Shown: positions 1 to 9,500 of the stretch, piece by piece
How the letters are laid out: each line of letters begins with the position of its first letter
Numbering within the stretch: the stretch's first letter is position 1
Assembly (NCBI RefSeq): GCF_023954335.1
Contig: NZ_JAMLIE010000001.1
Span: 186,001 to 250,000, forward strand
Length of the DNA: 64,000 bases
Source of the DNA: Aquamicrobium sp.
GTDB taxonomy: Bacteria > Pseudomonadota > Alphaproteobacteria > Rhizobiales > Rhizobiaceae
Direction: 5' to 3'
The notes under the pieces: generated by a model
Databases searched by the model: none
Told to the model about the DNA's origin: nothing
The model's input: only the letters and a program-made list of their open reading frames with translations
Made by a program: the position numbers and the translations under genes

Positions 1-294
1 CGCCAGCGCGGCCTCGAGCAGCCCGCACAGCCCGGCCAGCGCCTGCGGGTCGAGCCGGCAGCCCTTCGCGCCACTGCCGAGCGCCTGCGAGATGACGTGA
101 CGCTCGCCCGTGACGATGTCTTCCAGCCAGGTGGTGGCGCAGCAATCCTCGTCGGCCGCCGTCTCGCGCTGGACATAGCCGGCGACGCGCGCACCCCGCG
201 CCTGAAGATCGCGGGCCACCGCTTCCAGCAGAGGGTCGATCGCGTCGTCGCGGCGGTAGCGGACGGCGGCGAGAAGCGGGAAGGGAGATGTCAT
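1..294 (-). CDS. DUF2478 family protein, C-terminus cut by the window edge
   Basis: The first 98 residues are visible, starting at an ATG at 294 and reading leftward out of the window. The N-terminus (PLLAAVRYR, then a stretch ending RGARVAGYVQRE) and the later segments SQALGSGAKGCRLDP and QALAGL match the DUF2478 family, small proteins with an NTPase-like fold that often lie beside molybdate-transport or nitrogen-oxide-reduction genes. The exact biochemical role is unknown. It is divergent from a Crp/Fnr regulator, and a perfect FNR box lies between the two, so low-oxygen control is a reasonable inference. The family call rests on recalled motifs only. Confidence 0.75.
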   Translation of the reverse strand, partial: MTSPFPLLAAVRYRRDDAIDPLLEAVARDLQARGARVAGYVQRETAADEDCCATTWLEDIVTGERHVISQALGSGAKGCRLDPQALAGLCGLLEAALA

Positions 295-391
295 GCCGGT
301 ATCCTCATTCTGGTCTCGGCACGATAGGCGTTCGCGGCCGGCTTTTCACCTGCGAAACATCGTCCCGCCCGAACGGCCGCCGCATCCCTGC

Positions 392-405
392 TTGATATGG
401 ATCAA
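392..405. promoter_or_regulatory. FNR/FixK/Dnr-type operator
   Basis: The sequence TTGATATGGATCAA is a perfect match to the TTGAT-N4-ATCAA consensus bound by FNR, Anr, Dnr, NnrR and FixK proteins. Its centre lies about 66 bases upstream of the Crp/Fnr gene start (465) and about 104 bases upstream of the DUF2478 gene start (294), so it could serve either or both. Confidence 0.8.
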
Positions 406-464
406 GGGAGCCGCGCCCGAAACGGGAAACAAGGAACGTCTCGACAGGCATCGGCAGGGGACGC

Positions 465-1163
465 ATGGAATCGACCGATCTGCCGCAGGCAAGGGCGCTG
501 CCGCTCTTCGCGACCATGGCTGAAGCGAGTTTCGGCCGGCTCATGCGCGCGGCCCGCGTCGAGGTGCTTCCCGCCCAGACCGGGCTGATCCGCGAAGGCG
601 AGCCGGCGGACTTCCTCCATGTCGTCGTCGAGGGCCGCGTCGAGCTCTATGCGCGCTGGAACGGCCGCGAGACGGTGCTGGAGATGGTGCGTCCGCGCCG
701 CGCCTTCATCCTCGCCGCGGTGCTGAAGGACGGGGTGTACCTCAAGAGCGGGCGCACGAGCCAGCGCTCCCGGCTGCTGCTGATCCCCGCCGGGGACGTC
801 AGGGAGGCGTGCAGCGAGGACGGCGCCTTCGCCCGCGCCGTTCTCGACGAGCTGGCGGGATGCTATCGCGAGCTCGTCAAGCAGCAGAAGGATCTGAAGC
901 TGCGCACGGCGGTCGAGCGGCTCGCCAACAGCCTGCTCGCCTTCGACGGCGAGCAGAACGGCGGCGGCTCGATCGAGCTGCCCTGCGACAAGCGCACGCT
1001 GGCCTCGCTGCTCGGCATGACGCCGGAGAACCTGTCGCGCGCCTTCGCCACGCTGAAGCCCTACGGCGTCGAGGTCGACGGCGCGCGCATCCGGCTCACC
1101 GACATGGCCGCGCTCGAGCGGCTGGCCAAGCCGACGCCGCTGATCGACGACGCCACGCTCTGA
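465..1163 (+). CDS. Crp/Fnr family transcriptional regulator (NnrR/Dnr-like)
   Basis: A 232-residue regulator with an N-terminal cyclic-nucleotide-binding-type beta-roll (about residues 15-130), a long dimerisation helix (about 125-150) and a C-terminal winged helix (about 150-225). The recognition helix contains E188-N-L-S191-R192, the E-x-x-S-R signature of proteins that read FNR boxes, which fits the box 60 bases upstream. There is no N-terminal cysteine cluster, so it should not be an iron-sulphur FNR. Dnr/NnrR-type nitric oxide sensors have this architecture. The start is an ATG in the context GGGGACGCATGG. Control of denitrification or low-oxygen genes outside the window, and of the divergent DUF2478 gene, is inferred. 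Confidence 0.85.
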   Translation: MESTDLPQARALPLFATMAEASFGRLMRAARVEVLPAQTGLIREGEPADFLHVVVEGRVELYARWNGRETVLEMVRPRRAFILAAVLKDGVYLKSGRTSQRSRLLLIPAGDVREACSEDGAFARAVLDELAGCYRELVKQQKDLKLRTAVERLANSLLAFDGEQNGGGSIELPCDKRTLASLLGMTPENLSRAFATLKPYGVEVDGARIRLTDMAALERLAKPTPLIDDATL

Positions 1164-1204
1164 GTTCTGGATAACAGGGATCGTTTCGGAGCCGTTTCGA
1201 AAAT

Positions 1205-1735
1205 TCAGAACAGCTCGACCGCCCCGGCCTCGGCCGGCGGCGCGGCGGGACGGATGCGCTTCTCCACGTCGAAGACCTGCGCGCTCTCGCGCTCCATCAG
1301 CGATTGGCGCGCCCGGCCCGAGACCGGCCAGAACTGGATCTTGCGGCCATGCTCGCCGCGCAGGCTGCCGCCGACATGGGCGATGCCCTCCGCCGCGAGG
1401 AAGCGCAGCGCGAAGTCGGCGTTCTGGCTGCCGATGTCGGTCAGGCCGTCGATCAGCCGCGCGCCGCCGAACAGCTTGGCTTCCAGCCGCTCGCGCCGCG
1501 CCCCGCTCGACAGCAGCGCGTTGACCAGGAGCTCCATCGCATGGACGCCGTAGCGCTGCGCCGCGCGGTCCACGCCCGGCGAATGGCCGCCGGGCAGGAG
1601 GAAATGGTTCATGCCGCCGACGCCGGCGACCGGATCGCGGATGCAGGCGGCGACGCAACTGCCGAGGAGGGTGGTCAGGACCGCGTCGGGATTGTCGGTG
1701 ATGAAGTGCTCGCCCTGAACGACATGCACCCGCAT
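1205..1735 (-). CDS. cheD: Chemoreceptor glutamine deamidase CheD
   Basis: A 176-residue protein with the conserved CheD stretches LLGSCVAACIRDP (catalytic Cys near residue 27), NHFLLPGG (catalytic His) and KLFGGA. CheD deamidates selected glutamines in chemoreceptors and in some bacteria interacts with CheC/CheY. Its ATG overlaps the cheB stop codon (TGATG at 1733-1737), so it is translationally coupled as the last gene of the mcp-cheW-cheR-cheB-cheD operon. It converges with the Crp/Fnr gene, leaving 41 bases and no obvious hairpin terminator between them. Confidence 0.95.
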   Translation of the reverse strand: MRVHVVQGEHFITDNPDAVLTTLLGSCVAACIRDPVAGVGGMNHFLLPGGHSPGVDRAAQRYGVHAMELLVNALLSSGARRERLEAKLFGGARLIDGLTDIGSQNADFALRFLAAEGIAHVGGSLRGEHGRKIQFWPVSGRARQSLMERESAQVFDVEKRIRPAAPPAEAGAVELF

Positions 1736-2772
1736 CACACGGCCTCGCGCGCGAGGTTGCAGCGGTTGACGATCTCCGCGCCGATGCGCTCCAGCGGCAG
1801 CTGCCGCTCGACCGCGCCGATCTCGTGCGCGACCTTGGGCATGCCGTAGACCACCGAGGTCGCCTCGTTCTGGCCGATGGTCGAAGCCCCAGCCTTGCGC
1901 ATCGACAAGAGCCCTTGCGCCCCGTCGCGGCCCATGCCGGTGAGGATGACGCCGACCGCGGCGTTGCCGGCGCATTTCGCCACCGATTCGAACAGCACGT
2001 CGACCGAGGGGCGGTGGCCGTTGACCGGCGGCTCCGCGACCAGCCGGCAGCGCTTCTGCGCATGGCCGACGACCTGGAGATGCGCTTCGCCGCCCGGCGC
2101 CAGCCACACCTGCCCCGGCTCCAGCGGCGCGCCCTCATAGGCTTCGCCGACCTGCGCGGCGCAGGTCCGGTTCAGCCGCTCGGCGAAGCTGCGGGTGAAG
2201 GTGCCCGGCATGTGCTGGGTGATGACGGTCGGCGGGCAGTTGGCGGGAAAGGCCGACAAGACCGTCAGCAGCGCCTCGACGCCGCCGGTCGAGGAGCCGA
2301 TGGCGACGATGCGTCCGTCGGGCCGGAAATCGCCGGCCGCGGCATGGGCGGGCGCGCGGTCGGAGCCGGGCCGCACCCGCGCCCGGCCGGCGGCCTTGAC
2401 CCGCGCCGCGAGCTCGGCGAAGGCCTGCTCGGCCGGCAGGCCGGCGCCCGGCTTGCCGACGCAGTCGACCGCGCCGAGCTCCAGCGCGGCGAGGCTGACC
2501 TCGGCGCCGACATGCGTCAGCGTCGAGACCATCACCACCGGCATCGGCCGAAGGCGCATGATCTTCTCGAGGAAGGCCAGCCCGTTCATGTTCGGCATCT
2601 CGACGTCGAGCGTCACCACGTCGGGGTTGAGCCGCTTGATGGCGTCGCGCGCCTCCAGCGGGTCGCCGGCCTGGCCGACGACCGTAATCTCCGGGTCGCG
2701 GCGCAGCACGGCGGTGATCAGCCCGCGCATGGTCGCGCTGTCGTCGACGACCAGCACCTTGACCGTGCTCAT
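1735..2772 (-). CDS. cheB: Chemotaxis response regulator and protein-glutamate methylesterase CheB
   Basis: A 345-residue protein with an N-terminal receiver domain (D10, D11, phosphoacceptor D56 in TLDVEMPN) and a C-terminal methylesterase domain (about residues 155-340) carrying the catalytic serine motif GSSTGGVEAL, the histidine in QHMP and the aspartate in MGRDGAQG. It removes methyl groups from chemoreceptors and can deamidate glutamines. Its start overlaps the cheR stop (ATGA at 2769-2772), which fixes the start codon. The linker between the domains is rich in Ala and Arg. The kinase that would phosphorylate it is not in this window. Confidence 0.97.
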   Translation of the reverse strand: MSTVKVLVVDDSATMRGLITAVLRRDPEITVVGQAGDPLEARDAIKRLNPDVVTLDVEMPNMNGLAFLEKIMRLRPMPVVMVSTLTHVGAEVSLAALELGAVDCVGKPGAGLPAEQAFAELAARVKAAGRARVRPGSDRAPAHAAAGDFRPDGRIVAIGSSTGGVEALLTVLSAFPANCPPTVITQHMPGTFTRSFAERLNRTCAAQVGEAYEGAPLEPGQVWLAPGGEAHLQVVGHAQKRCRLVAEPPVNGHRPSVDVLFESVAKCAGNAAVGVILTGMGRDGAQGLLSMRKAGASTIGQNEATSVVYGMPKVAHEIGAVERQLPLERIGAEIVNRCNLAREAV

Positions 2773-3650
2773 CGCGCGCCCTTCAGGCGGTAGGTGGTGA
2801 GCCCGTCGGTCTCGAACCTGTCCATGTCGGTCACGCGCTCGGAATGGCCGACATAGAGCCGCCCGCCCGGATTGAGCAGCGGCGCGAAGCGCGACCAGAT
2901 GCGCGCCTGCGTCGGCTCGTCGAAATAGATGACGACGTTGCGGCAGAAGATGGCGTCGAACCGGCCCTTCATCGGCCAGTTGCCCATCAGGTTCAGCTCG
3001 CGGAAGGCGACCAGCCTGCGCATGTCTTCGCCCGCGCCCCACGCCTCGCGACCGCCATCGCGCACCCGCACCATCCAGCGGTCGCGCAGGGCGGCCGGCA
3101 CCGGCTGCACCGCCTCGTTGGAGTAGACGGCGGCGCGGCCCGTGGCCACCACGTTGGGGTCGATGTCGCTGGCGAGGATGCGCACGTCGAGGCTCGCCGC
3201 CTCGGGCAGCATCTCCAGCATCGTCAGGGCGATCGAATAGGGCTCCTGGCCCGTCGAGCAGCCGGCCGACCAGATGCGCACCCGGCCGCGCGCCCGCGCC
3301 CGCGCCACGAGCTCGGGCAGCACCTTCGTCTTCAGGTGCTCGAAATGGTGCGGCTCGCGGAAGAAGCGGGTGACGTTGGTGGTCAGCGCCGCCAGCATGT
3401 TCTGCCGCTCGCCGAGCCCCTCGGCGCCCGCCACCAGCCGGCAATAGTCCTGGAAGCTCTCGATGCCGAGGACGCGCAGCCGCTTGGCCAGCCGCGAATA
3501 GACCAGCGAGGCCTTGCTCTCGGTCAGCGCGATACCCGCATCCTCGTAGAGCATGCGCGCGATCGACGTGAAATCCTCGGTGGTGAAGAGAAACTCTCCA
3601 TCGACGAGCGGCTGTCCGCGCCCGTCTCTGGAGCGGGCCGCAGTCGTCAT
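2769..3650 (-). CDS. cheR: Chemoreceptor protein-glutamate O-methyltransferase CheR
   Basis: A 293-residue SAM-dependent methyltransferase. An N-terminal all-alpha domain (about 25-95) precedes the Rossmann domain with the SAM loop IWSAGCSTGQEPYS (about 125) and the motif FCRNVVIYF (about 235). It methylates glutamates on chemoreceptors for adaptation and pairs with CheB. The ATGA overlaps at both ends (with cheW upstream and cheB downstream) indicate tight translational coupling. The neighbouring chemoreceptor ends in a WxxF-type pentapeptide that could tether this enzyme. Confidence 0.97.
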   Translation of the reverse strand: MTTAARSRDGRGQPLVDGEFLFTTEDFTSIARMLYEDAGIALTESKASLVYSRLAKRLRVLGIESFQDYCRLVAGAEGLGERQNMLAALTTNVTRFFREPHHFEHLKTKVLPELVARARARGRVRIWSAGCSTGQEPYSIALTMLEMLPEAASLDVRILASDIDPNVVATGRAAVYSNEAVQPVPAALRDRWMVRVRDGGREAWGAGEDMRRLVAFRELNLMGNWPMKGRFDAIFCRNVVIYFDEPTQARIWSRFAPLLNPGGRLYVGHSERVTDMDRFETDGLTTYRLKGAR

Positions 3651-4117
3651 GCCGCCTCCGCTTCCTGCTCGGGCAGGATGCGTTCGAGGCCGATCATGCC
3701 GATCATCCGGCCTTCGACGGCGAGGATGCCGCGCACGAAGGAGCGCACCGCGTCGCTCGCCACGTTCGGCGTCGGCTGCACCATGTCGTCGGTGACGGAG
3801 AGGATGTCGCAGACCGCGTCGACCAAGAGCCCGACCTCCTGCGCGCCGGTACGCACGACGATGATGACGTGGCGCGCTTCCGGCGTCGTCAGCCCGAAGC
3901 CGAGCCGCGCCGACAGGTCGATGATCGGCAGCACCGAGCCGCGCAGATTGATGACGCCGCGCATGAATTTCTGGGCGTGGGGCAGCGGCGTCGCCGGCGT
4001 CCAGCCGCGGATTTCGCGCACGGCCATGATGTCGACGCAGAATTCCTGCTGCCCGATCATGAAGGCGATCAGCTCGCGCCTGCGATCCGAAGCCCGCCTG
4101 TTATGCTCCTCGCTCAT
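3647..4117 (-). CDS. cheW: Chemotaxis coupling protein CheW
   Basis: A 156-residue CheW-domain protein (LIAFMIGQQEFCVDI, VINLRGSVLPIIDL, GLLVDAVCDIL, VRGILAVEGRMIGMI), which links chemoreceptors to the CheA kinase. The ATG at 4117 is chosen because GGGGAAACGGGAC precedes it and the protein then starts MSEEHNRR as in relatives. An in-frame ATG at 4183 would add 22 residues of low-complexity sequence without better support. The gene follows the chemoreceptor after 191 bases and overlaps cheR by four. Confidence 0.95.
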   Translation of the reverse strand: MSEEHNRRASDRRRELIAFMIGQQEFCVDIMAVREIRGWTPATPLPHAQKFMRGVINLRGSVLPIIDLSARLGFGLTTPEARHVIIVVRTGAQEVGLLVDAVCDILSVTDDMVQPTPNVASDAVRSFVRGILAVEGRMIGMIGLERILPEQEAEAA

Positions 4118-4308
4118 GTCCCGTTTCCCCAGCCCGTTCCCCAAAGCCTCGCGGGTCGCGGCAGCCGCCTGCGATCCCGCCAATTTCCGCGCCCCACACT
4201 GGGCTGGGCGCGGTTAATTTCGGGTTTAGAAAGAACCCGGCGAAAGCCCCCTCGCGCCGGATTCGCCCCGCCGCCCGGCATGGCCGGAGCGGCGGTTTTC
4301 GCGGAGGC

Positions 4309-6264
4309 TCAGAACTCCTCCCAGCCCTCGTCGGCGGGCTGGGCGGCCAGAAGCGCGGCCGCCTGCCCGGAGCCGGAAGAAACGCTCTTCAGGGCCGGAG
4401 CAGCGGGGCGCACCGGCGCGGCGGAAGCGGACGGGCGGCGCAGCGCCGGCTGCACGGCGTCGGGCTGCATCCCGAGGCGGAACTTCGCCACGAGCTGCGC
4501 CAGCTCCTCCGCCTCCTGGGCGAGGTTGTGGCTCGCCGCCGTCGACTGCTCGACCATCGCCGCGTTCTGCTGCGTCACCTGGTCCATCTGGTTGACGGCG
4601 GAGTTGACCTCGGCGAGGCCGGTGGACTGCTCGCGCGCGGAGGCCGCGATCTCGCTCACCAGCCCGGTGATCTCGCCGACCTGGACGACGATCTTCTCCA
4701 GCGCCTCGCCGGTCTGGCCGACGAGGTCGACGCCCTGTTCGACCTGCTGGGTCGAGGTCGAGATCAGCTGCTTGATCTCCTTGGCCGCCTCGGCCGAGCG
4801 CTGGGCGAGTGCCCGCACCTCCTGGGCGACGACGGCGAAGCCTTTGCCCGCCTCGCCGGCGCGCGCGGCCTCGACGCCGGCGTTGAGCGCCAGAAGATTG
4901 GTCTGGAAGGCGATCTCGTCGATGACGCCGATGATCTGGCCGATCTGCTGCGACGACTTCTCGATCTGCGCCATCGCCTTCACCGCCTGGCGCACCACCT
5001 CGCCCGACTTCTCGGCCCCGACGCGCGCGGCTCCCGTCACCTCGGACGCCTGATGCGCGCCCTCGGCCGTCTTCTTCACCGTCGCGGTGATCTCGTCGAG
5101 CGCGGCCGCCGTCTCCTCGAGGCTCGCCGCCTGCTGCTCGGTGCGCCGCGACAGGTCGTCCGCCGCCTGGCTGATCTCGCCGGTGCCGTTGCGCATGCCG
5201 CCGATCGCCTCGGCGATCGTCGCCATCGTGTCCTGGAGCTGCGCCGCGGTGCTGTTGAAGTCGTCCTTGAGCTTCTGCGCCTTGGACGAGAACGGCTCGG
5301 CGATGCGATAGGTCAGGTCGCCCGCTGCCAGCGCCGACAGGCCGTTGGCCAGCGCCGTGACGACGGCATGGTCCTCGGCCGCGTCGCGCGCCTTGTCAGC
5401 CTCGTTGCGGGCGCGCGCGCTCTCGGCCGCCGCCCGCGTCTCGTTGGTCTCTACTTCCAGCCGGATCTTCTCGATCGCCGCTTCCTTGAACACGAGGACG
5501 GCGCGCGCCATCTCGCCGATCTCGTCGCCGCGCGAAACGGCGGGAACCTCGACCGAGTTGTCGCCCGAGGCGAGGCGCCCCATCACGCCGGTCAGCGCGT
5601 TGACGGGCGTCGCGATCATCCGCGACAGCAGCCAGCCGAGCACGGCGGAGATGAGGACCGCGAGGCCGACGCCGACATAGAGCACCAACTCGGTCAGCGC
5701 CGTCACCGAATGGCGCTGCTCGATGGCGGCGGCCGCGGCCGCGCGCTCGCCCTCGGCAAGGGCGGAAAGGGCGTCCTCGATCGGCTCCATCAGCCCGTCG
5801 GCCTTGCCGTTCTGACCGACCATCGCGACCGCCTTGAAGCGGAAGATCGGATCGGCGGCGAGCTTGCGCCCTTCATCGACGATCTCGCGCTGCCAGGCGT
5901 CCATCTTCGCGGTCACGTCGGCGATGCCGGCGCCGATCTCGGCTTCGTCGCCGCGGCCGGCCTTGGAGGCGCGCAGCTCCTCGATATGGCGGTTGAAGGT
6001 GGCGCGGTGGCTGTCCAGCCGCTCGATATAGTAGGGGTCATTGGTCAGGAGGAAGCCGCGATAGCTGTTCTCCTGCCGCGCGAGGCGGAATTCGGCGCGG
6101 GTGATGATGTCGACCGCCAGATTGGCGTCAGCTTCCGCCTGCGTCGCCTTCTCGAGCTGGGCGATGTTCCAGAAGATCACCGCGCTCATCGCGACGATGG
6201 TGGCCACAACGGCGGCGAAGGCAAGCGCGAGCTTGCGCGAGATGCTGAGATTGTTGAACGACAC
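4309..6264 (-). CDS. Methyl-accepting chemotaxis protein with a C-terminal CheR/CheB-type tether
   Basis: A 651-residue transmembrane chemoreceptor. TM1 lies at about residues 12-32, followed by a helical periplasmic sensor of about 150 residues (CHASE3/4HB-like, with RLARQENSYRGFLLTND), TM2 at about 190-212, a HAMP domain, a second HAMP-like segment (LSALAAGDLTYRI) and the MCP signalling domain with its hairpin tip at EIAFQTNLLALNAGVEAARA. A Pro/Ala linker ends in GWEEF, resembling the NWETF pentapeptide that binds CheR. The GTG at 6264 is chosen because GGGGGTCAACA precedes it and TM1 then sits near the N-terminus; an upstream ATG at 6351 lacks these features. The ligand cannot be read from the sequence. 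Confidence 0.92.
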   Translation of the reverse strand: MSFNNLSISRKLALAFAAVVATIVAMSAVIFWNIAQLEKATQAEADANLAVDIITRAEFRLARQENSYRGFLLTNDPYYIERLDSHRATFNRHIEELRASKAGRGDEAEIGAGIADVTAKMDAWQREIVDEGRKLAADPIFRFKAVAMVGQNGKADGLMEPIEDALSALAEGERAAAAAAIEQRHSVTALTELVLYVGVGLAVLISAVLGWLLSRMIATPVNALTGVMGRLASGDNSVEVPAVSRGDEIGEMARAVLVFKEAAIEKIRLEVETNETRAAAESARARNEADKARDAAEDHAVVTALANGLSALAAGDLTYRIAEPFSSKAQKLKDDFNSTAAQLQDTMATIAEAIGGMRNGTGEISQAADDLSRRTEQQAASLEETAAALDEITATVKKTAEGAHQASEVTGAARVGAEKSGEVVRQAVKAMAQIEKSSQQIGQIIGVIDEIAFQTNLLALNAGVEAARAGEAGKGFAVVAQEVRALAQRSAEAAKEIKQLISTSTQQVEQGVDLVGQTGEALEKIVVQVGEITGLVSEIAASAREQSTGLAEVNSAVNQMDQVTQQNAAMVEQSTAASHNLAQEAEELAQLVAKFRLGMQPDAVQPALRRPSASAAPVRPAAPALKSVSSGSGQAAALLAAQPADEGWEEF

Positions 6265-6511
6265 TGTTGACCCCCAAGCCCCATGCTGATCCGGGCCGTC
6301 CACCCGGGCGCCGCATGCCCGAATCGGTAAGACCGATACGGGAAGGCGCACCGCACTCTTCCCTTGCTTCGATTAACAACCCGCTAATAAGGAAGTCCGC
6401 CGATCGGAAAAGTTAATCCGGCCGCATCAGATTTCGCATGTATCGTTTCGATGCCGAATCGGATGTGGGAAGTCGATCCGCCGCCCGCATCTTCAGAAGT
6501 CCGGCCGTTGG

Positions 6512-9500
6512 TCAGCCGGAAAGCTCCGCTTCGACTTCGGCGCGCACGCGCCGCGCCGCCTCTTCCTTGACCGGGCCGTAGCCGCGAATGTCCAGCGGCC
6601 GCGCCAGCACGCGGCACAGTCCGCCATGCGTTTCGGCGTCGAGCCTTGCGAGAGCGCGCTCCACGGCCGCCTCGTACCAGCCGATCAGCGCGCGCTCCAT
6701 GCGCCGCTCGGCCGTGCGCCCGAACGGGTCGAACGGCGTGCCGCGCAACCGCTTCATCCGCGCCAGAAGCCGCATCGGCAGCCGGATCCAAGGCCCGAAG
6801 GCCCGCTTCAGCGGCCGGCCGCGCGCGTCGAGCCCGGCGGCGAGGAAAGGCGGCGCCAGATGATGGACGATGCGGAAATCGCCGTCGAACTCCGCCTTCA
6901 GCCTGTCGGCGAACCCGGTCTCCATATGCAGCCGCGCCACCTCGTACTCGTCCTTGTAGGCCATCAGCCTGAACAGCGCCCGCGCCACGGTCCGCGCCAG
7001 CGCATCGCTGCCGAGCGGCGCTTCCGCCCGCGCCACCTTGTCGACGAAGGCGGCGTAGCGGTCTGCATAGGCGGCATCCTGGTAGTCGGTCAGGAACACC
7101 ATCCGGCGCTCGACGATGTCGTCGAGCGACTCGTCCTTCGCGCGCGGCGGCGCGAGGAGGCCGGCAAGCCGCTCCGGCATCGCAGCGGCGATGCGGCCGA
7201 TGAGGAAGGCGCGGCGGTTTGCCTCGACGGCGACGCCGTTCAATTCGATGGCGCGGTCGAGGGCGGCGAAGCCGACCGGGACGAGGCCGCGCTGCCAGGA
7301 AAAGCCGAGCATGATGATGTTGGCGAAGACCGCGTCGCCCATCAGCGTCTCGGCGAGACGATTGGCGTCGAGCGCCGCCAGCCCGTCGCCGCCGACCGCC
7401 TCGCGGATCGCCGCCAACCGGCGCTCGACCGCAAGATCGGCGTCGCGCCGGCGCACGATATCGCCGGTCGGCATCTTCGCCAGATTGAGCGCGGCCTTCA
7501 TGCCCGGCCGGTAGCAGGAAGACGCCTTGGGCGAGGAGGAGACGACGATGTCGCAGCCGATCAGCGCGTCGGCCGCGCCGCGGTCGATACGCACCTGGTT
7601 GATGGCGTCGGGGTTCTCCGCCAGCCGCACGAAGGACAGGACCGGGCCGAATTTCTGCGCGAAGCCGGTGAAGTCGAGCACCGACGCGCCCTTGCCTTCG
7701 AGATGCGCGGCCATCGTCACCAGCGCGCCGACCGTGACGACGCCGGTGCCGCCGACGCCGGTGATGAGGAGGTCGTAAGGCGTGCCGAGGGAAGGAAGCA
7801 CCGGCGCGGCGAGGCCGGCGGCAAGGGCGTCGAGATCGAGCGCGACACGCCCCGCCTTGCGCCGCACCGCGCCTTCCAGCGTCACGAAGCTCGGGCAGAA
7901 GCCGCCGATGCAGGAGAAGTCCTTGTTGCAGGACGACTGGTTGATGCGCCTTTTGGTGCCGAATTCGGTCTCGACCGGCTCGACCGACAGGCAGTTCGAC
8001 TGCACCGAGCAGTCGCCGCAGCCCTCGCAGACTAGCTCGTTGATGACGACGACGCGCTTGGGGTCCTCCATCGTGCCGCGCTTGCGCCGGCGGCGCTTTT
8101 CCGTGGCGCAGGCCTGCTCGTAGATCAGCACCGAGACGCCCCTGACTTCGCGCAGCTCGCGTTGGAGCGCGTCCATCTCGCGGCGGTGGTGGATCGTCGT
8201 GCCGGCGGGAAAATCGGGCGCGGAAAACTTCTCCGGCGCGTCGCTGGCGAGCGCGATGCGCTCGACGCCCTCGGCGCGGCAGGCGTGGGCGATGGCCGAA
8301 ACACTGACCGGCCCGTCCACCGGCTGTCCGCCGGTCATGGCGACCGCGTCGTTGTAGAGGATCTTGTAGGTGATGTTGGCGCCGGCCGCGACCGCCTGCC
8401 GGATCGCCATCGAACCGGAATGATACCAGGTGCCCTCGCCGAGATTCTGGAAGACATGGCCGCCGCCGGTGAACAGCGACGAGGCCGCCCAGTTCACCCC
8501 CTCGCCGCCCATCTGGATCAGCGAGGTGGTGTCGCGGTCCATCCAGCTCGCCATGAAGTGGCAGCCGATGCCGGCCAGCGCCTGGCTCCCTTCCGGCACC
8601 TTGGTCGAAATGTTGTGCGGGCAGCCCGAGCAGAAATAGGGCGTGCGCGTCGCCCCCGGCACCGAGATGGAGATGGCAGGCCCGGCCTCGAGCCGCGCCG
8701 CGCGCGCCTGGAAGCCGTGGCCGGGAAACACGCCGTCGAGCCGCTTCGCCACCAGCGGCGCCAGCAGGCGCGGCGACAATTCGCCCGTCCACGGGATCAG
8801 CCGCGCGCCGGTCTCGTCGCGCTTGCCGACCATGACGCGCGGCTTGTGGCCGGGCCAGTCGTAGAAATACTCCTTGAGCTGGCTCTCGATGATGCCGCGC
8901 TTCTCCTCGATCACCAGCACCTCGTCCTTGCCGCGCACGAAGTCGAGCGCGTCGCGGCGGGCGAGCGGCCACACCATGCCGACCTTGTAGATGTCGATGC
9001 CGAGGGCGCGGCATTCGCGCTCGCCGAGGCCGAGCAGCCGCAGCGCCTCCATCAGGTCGAGATGGCCCTTGCCGGTGGTGACGATGCCGAAGCGCGCGTC
9101 GCCGACCTCGTAGACGTGGCGGTCGATCGGGTTGGCCTCGGCGAAGGCGAACACCGCCTGCTTCTTCGCCTCCATCCGCTCCTCGATCTGCGGGCCGGGC
9201 AGGTCGGGCCAGCGATAGTGCAGCCCGCCGGCGGGCAGCGCGATGGCCGGCTGCACGAACGCCCGGTCGGGCCGGAGCTCGACGGATGCGGCCGATTCCA
9301 CAGTCTCCGAGATCGCCTTGAAGCCGACCCACATGCCCGAGAAGCGCGACAGCGCGTAGCCCCATTCGCCGAAGGCGGGATATTCGGCGATGGAGGCGGG
9401 GTTCAGCGTCGGCATGAACCAGGCCATGAAGGCGACGTCGGACTGGTGCGGCATCGAGGAGGAGACGCAGCCATGGTCGTCGCCGGCCACGACGAGGACG

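Noticed and set aside
1164..1204. Possible bidirectional terminator between the Crp/Fnr and cheD genes
   Set aside because: No stem of useful length is present; only short repeats of GTTTCG are seen.
4118..4183. Upstream in-frame start for cheW
   Set aside because: It would add 22 residues without similarity, while a good ribosome binding site and the conserved start are at 4117.
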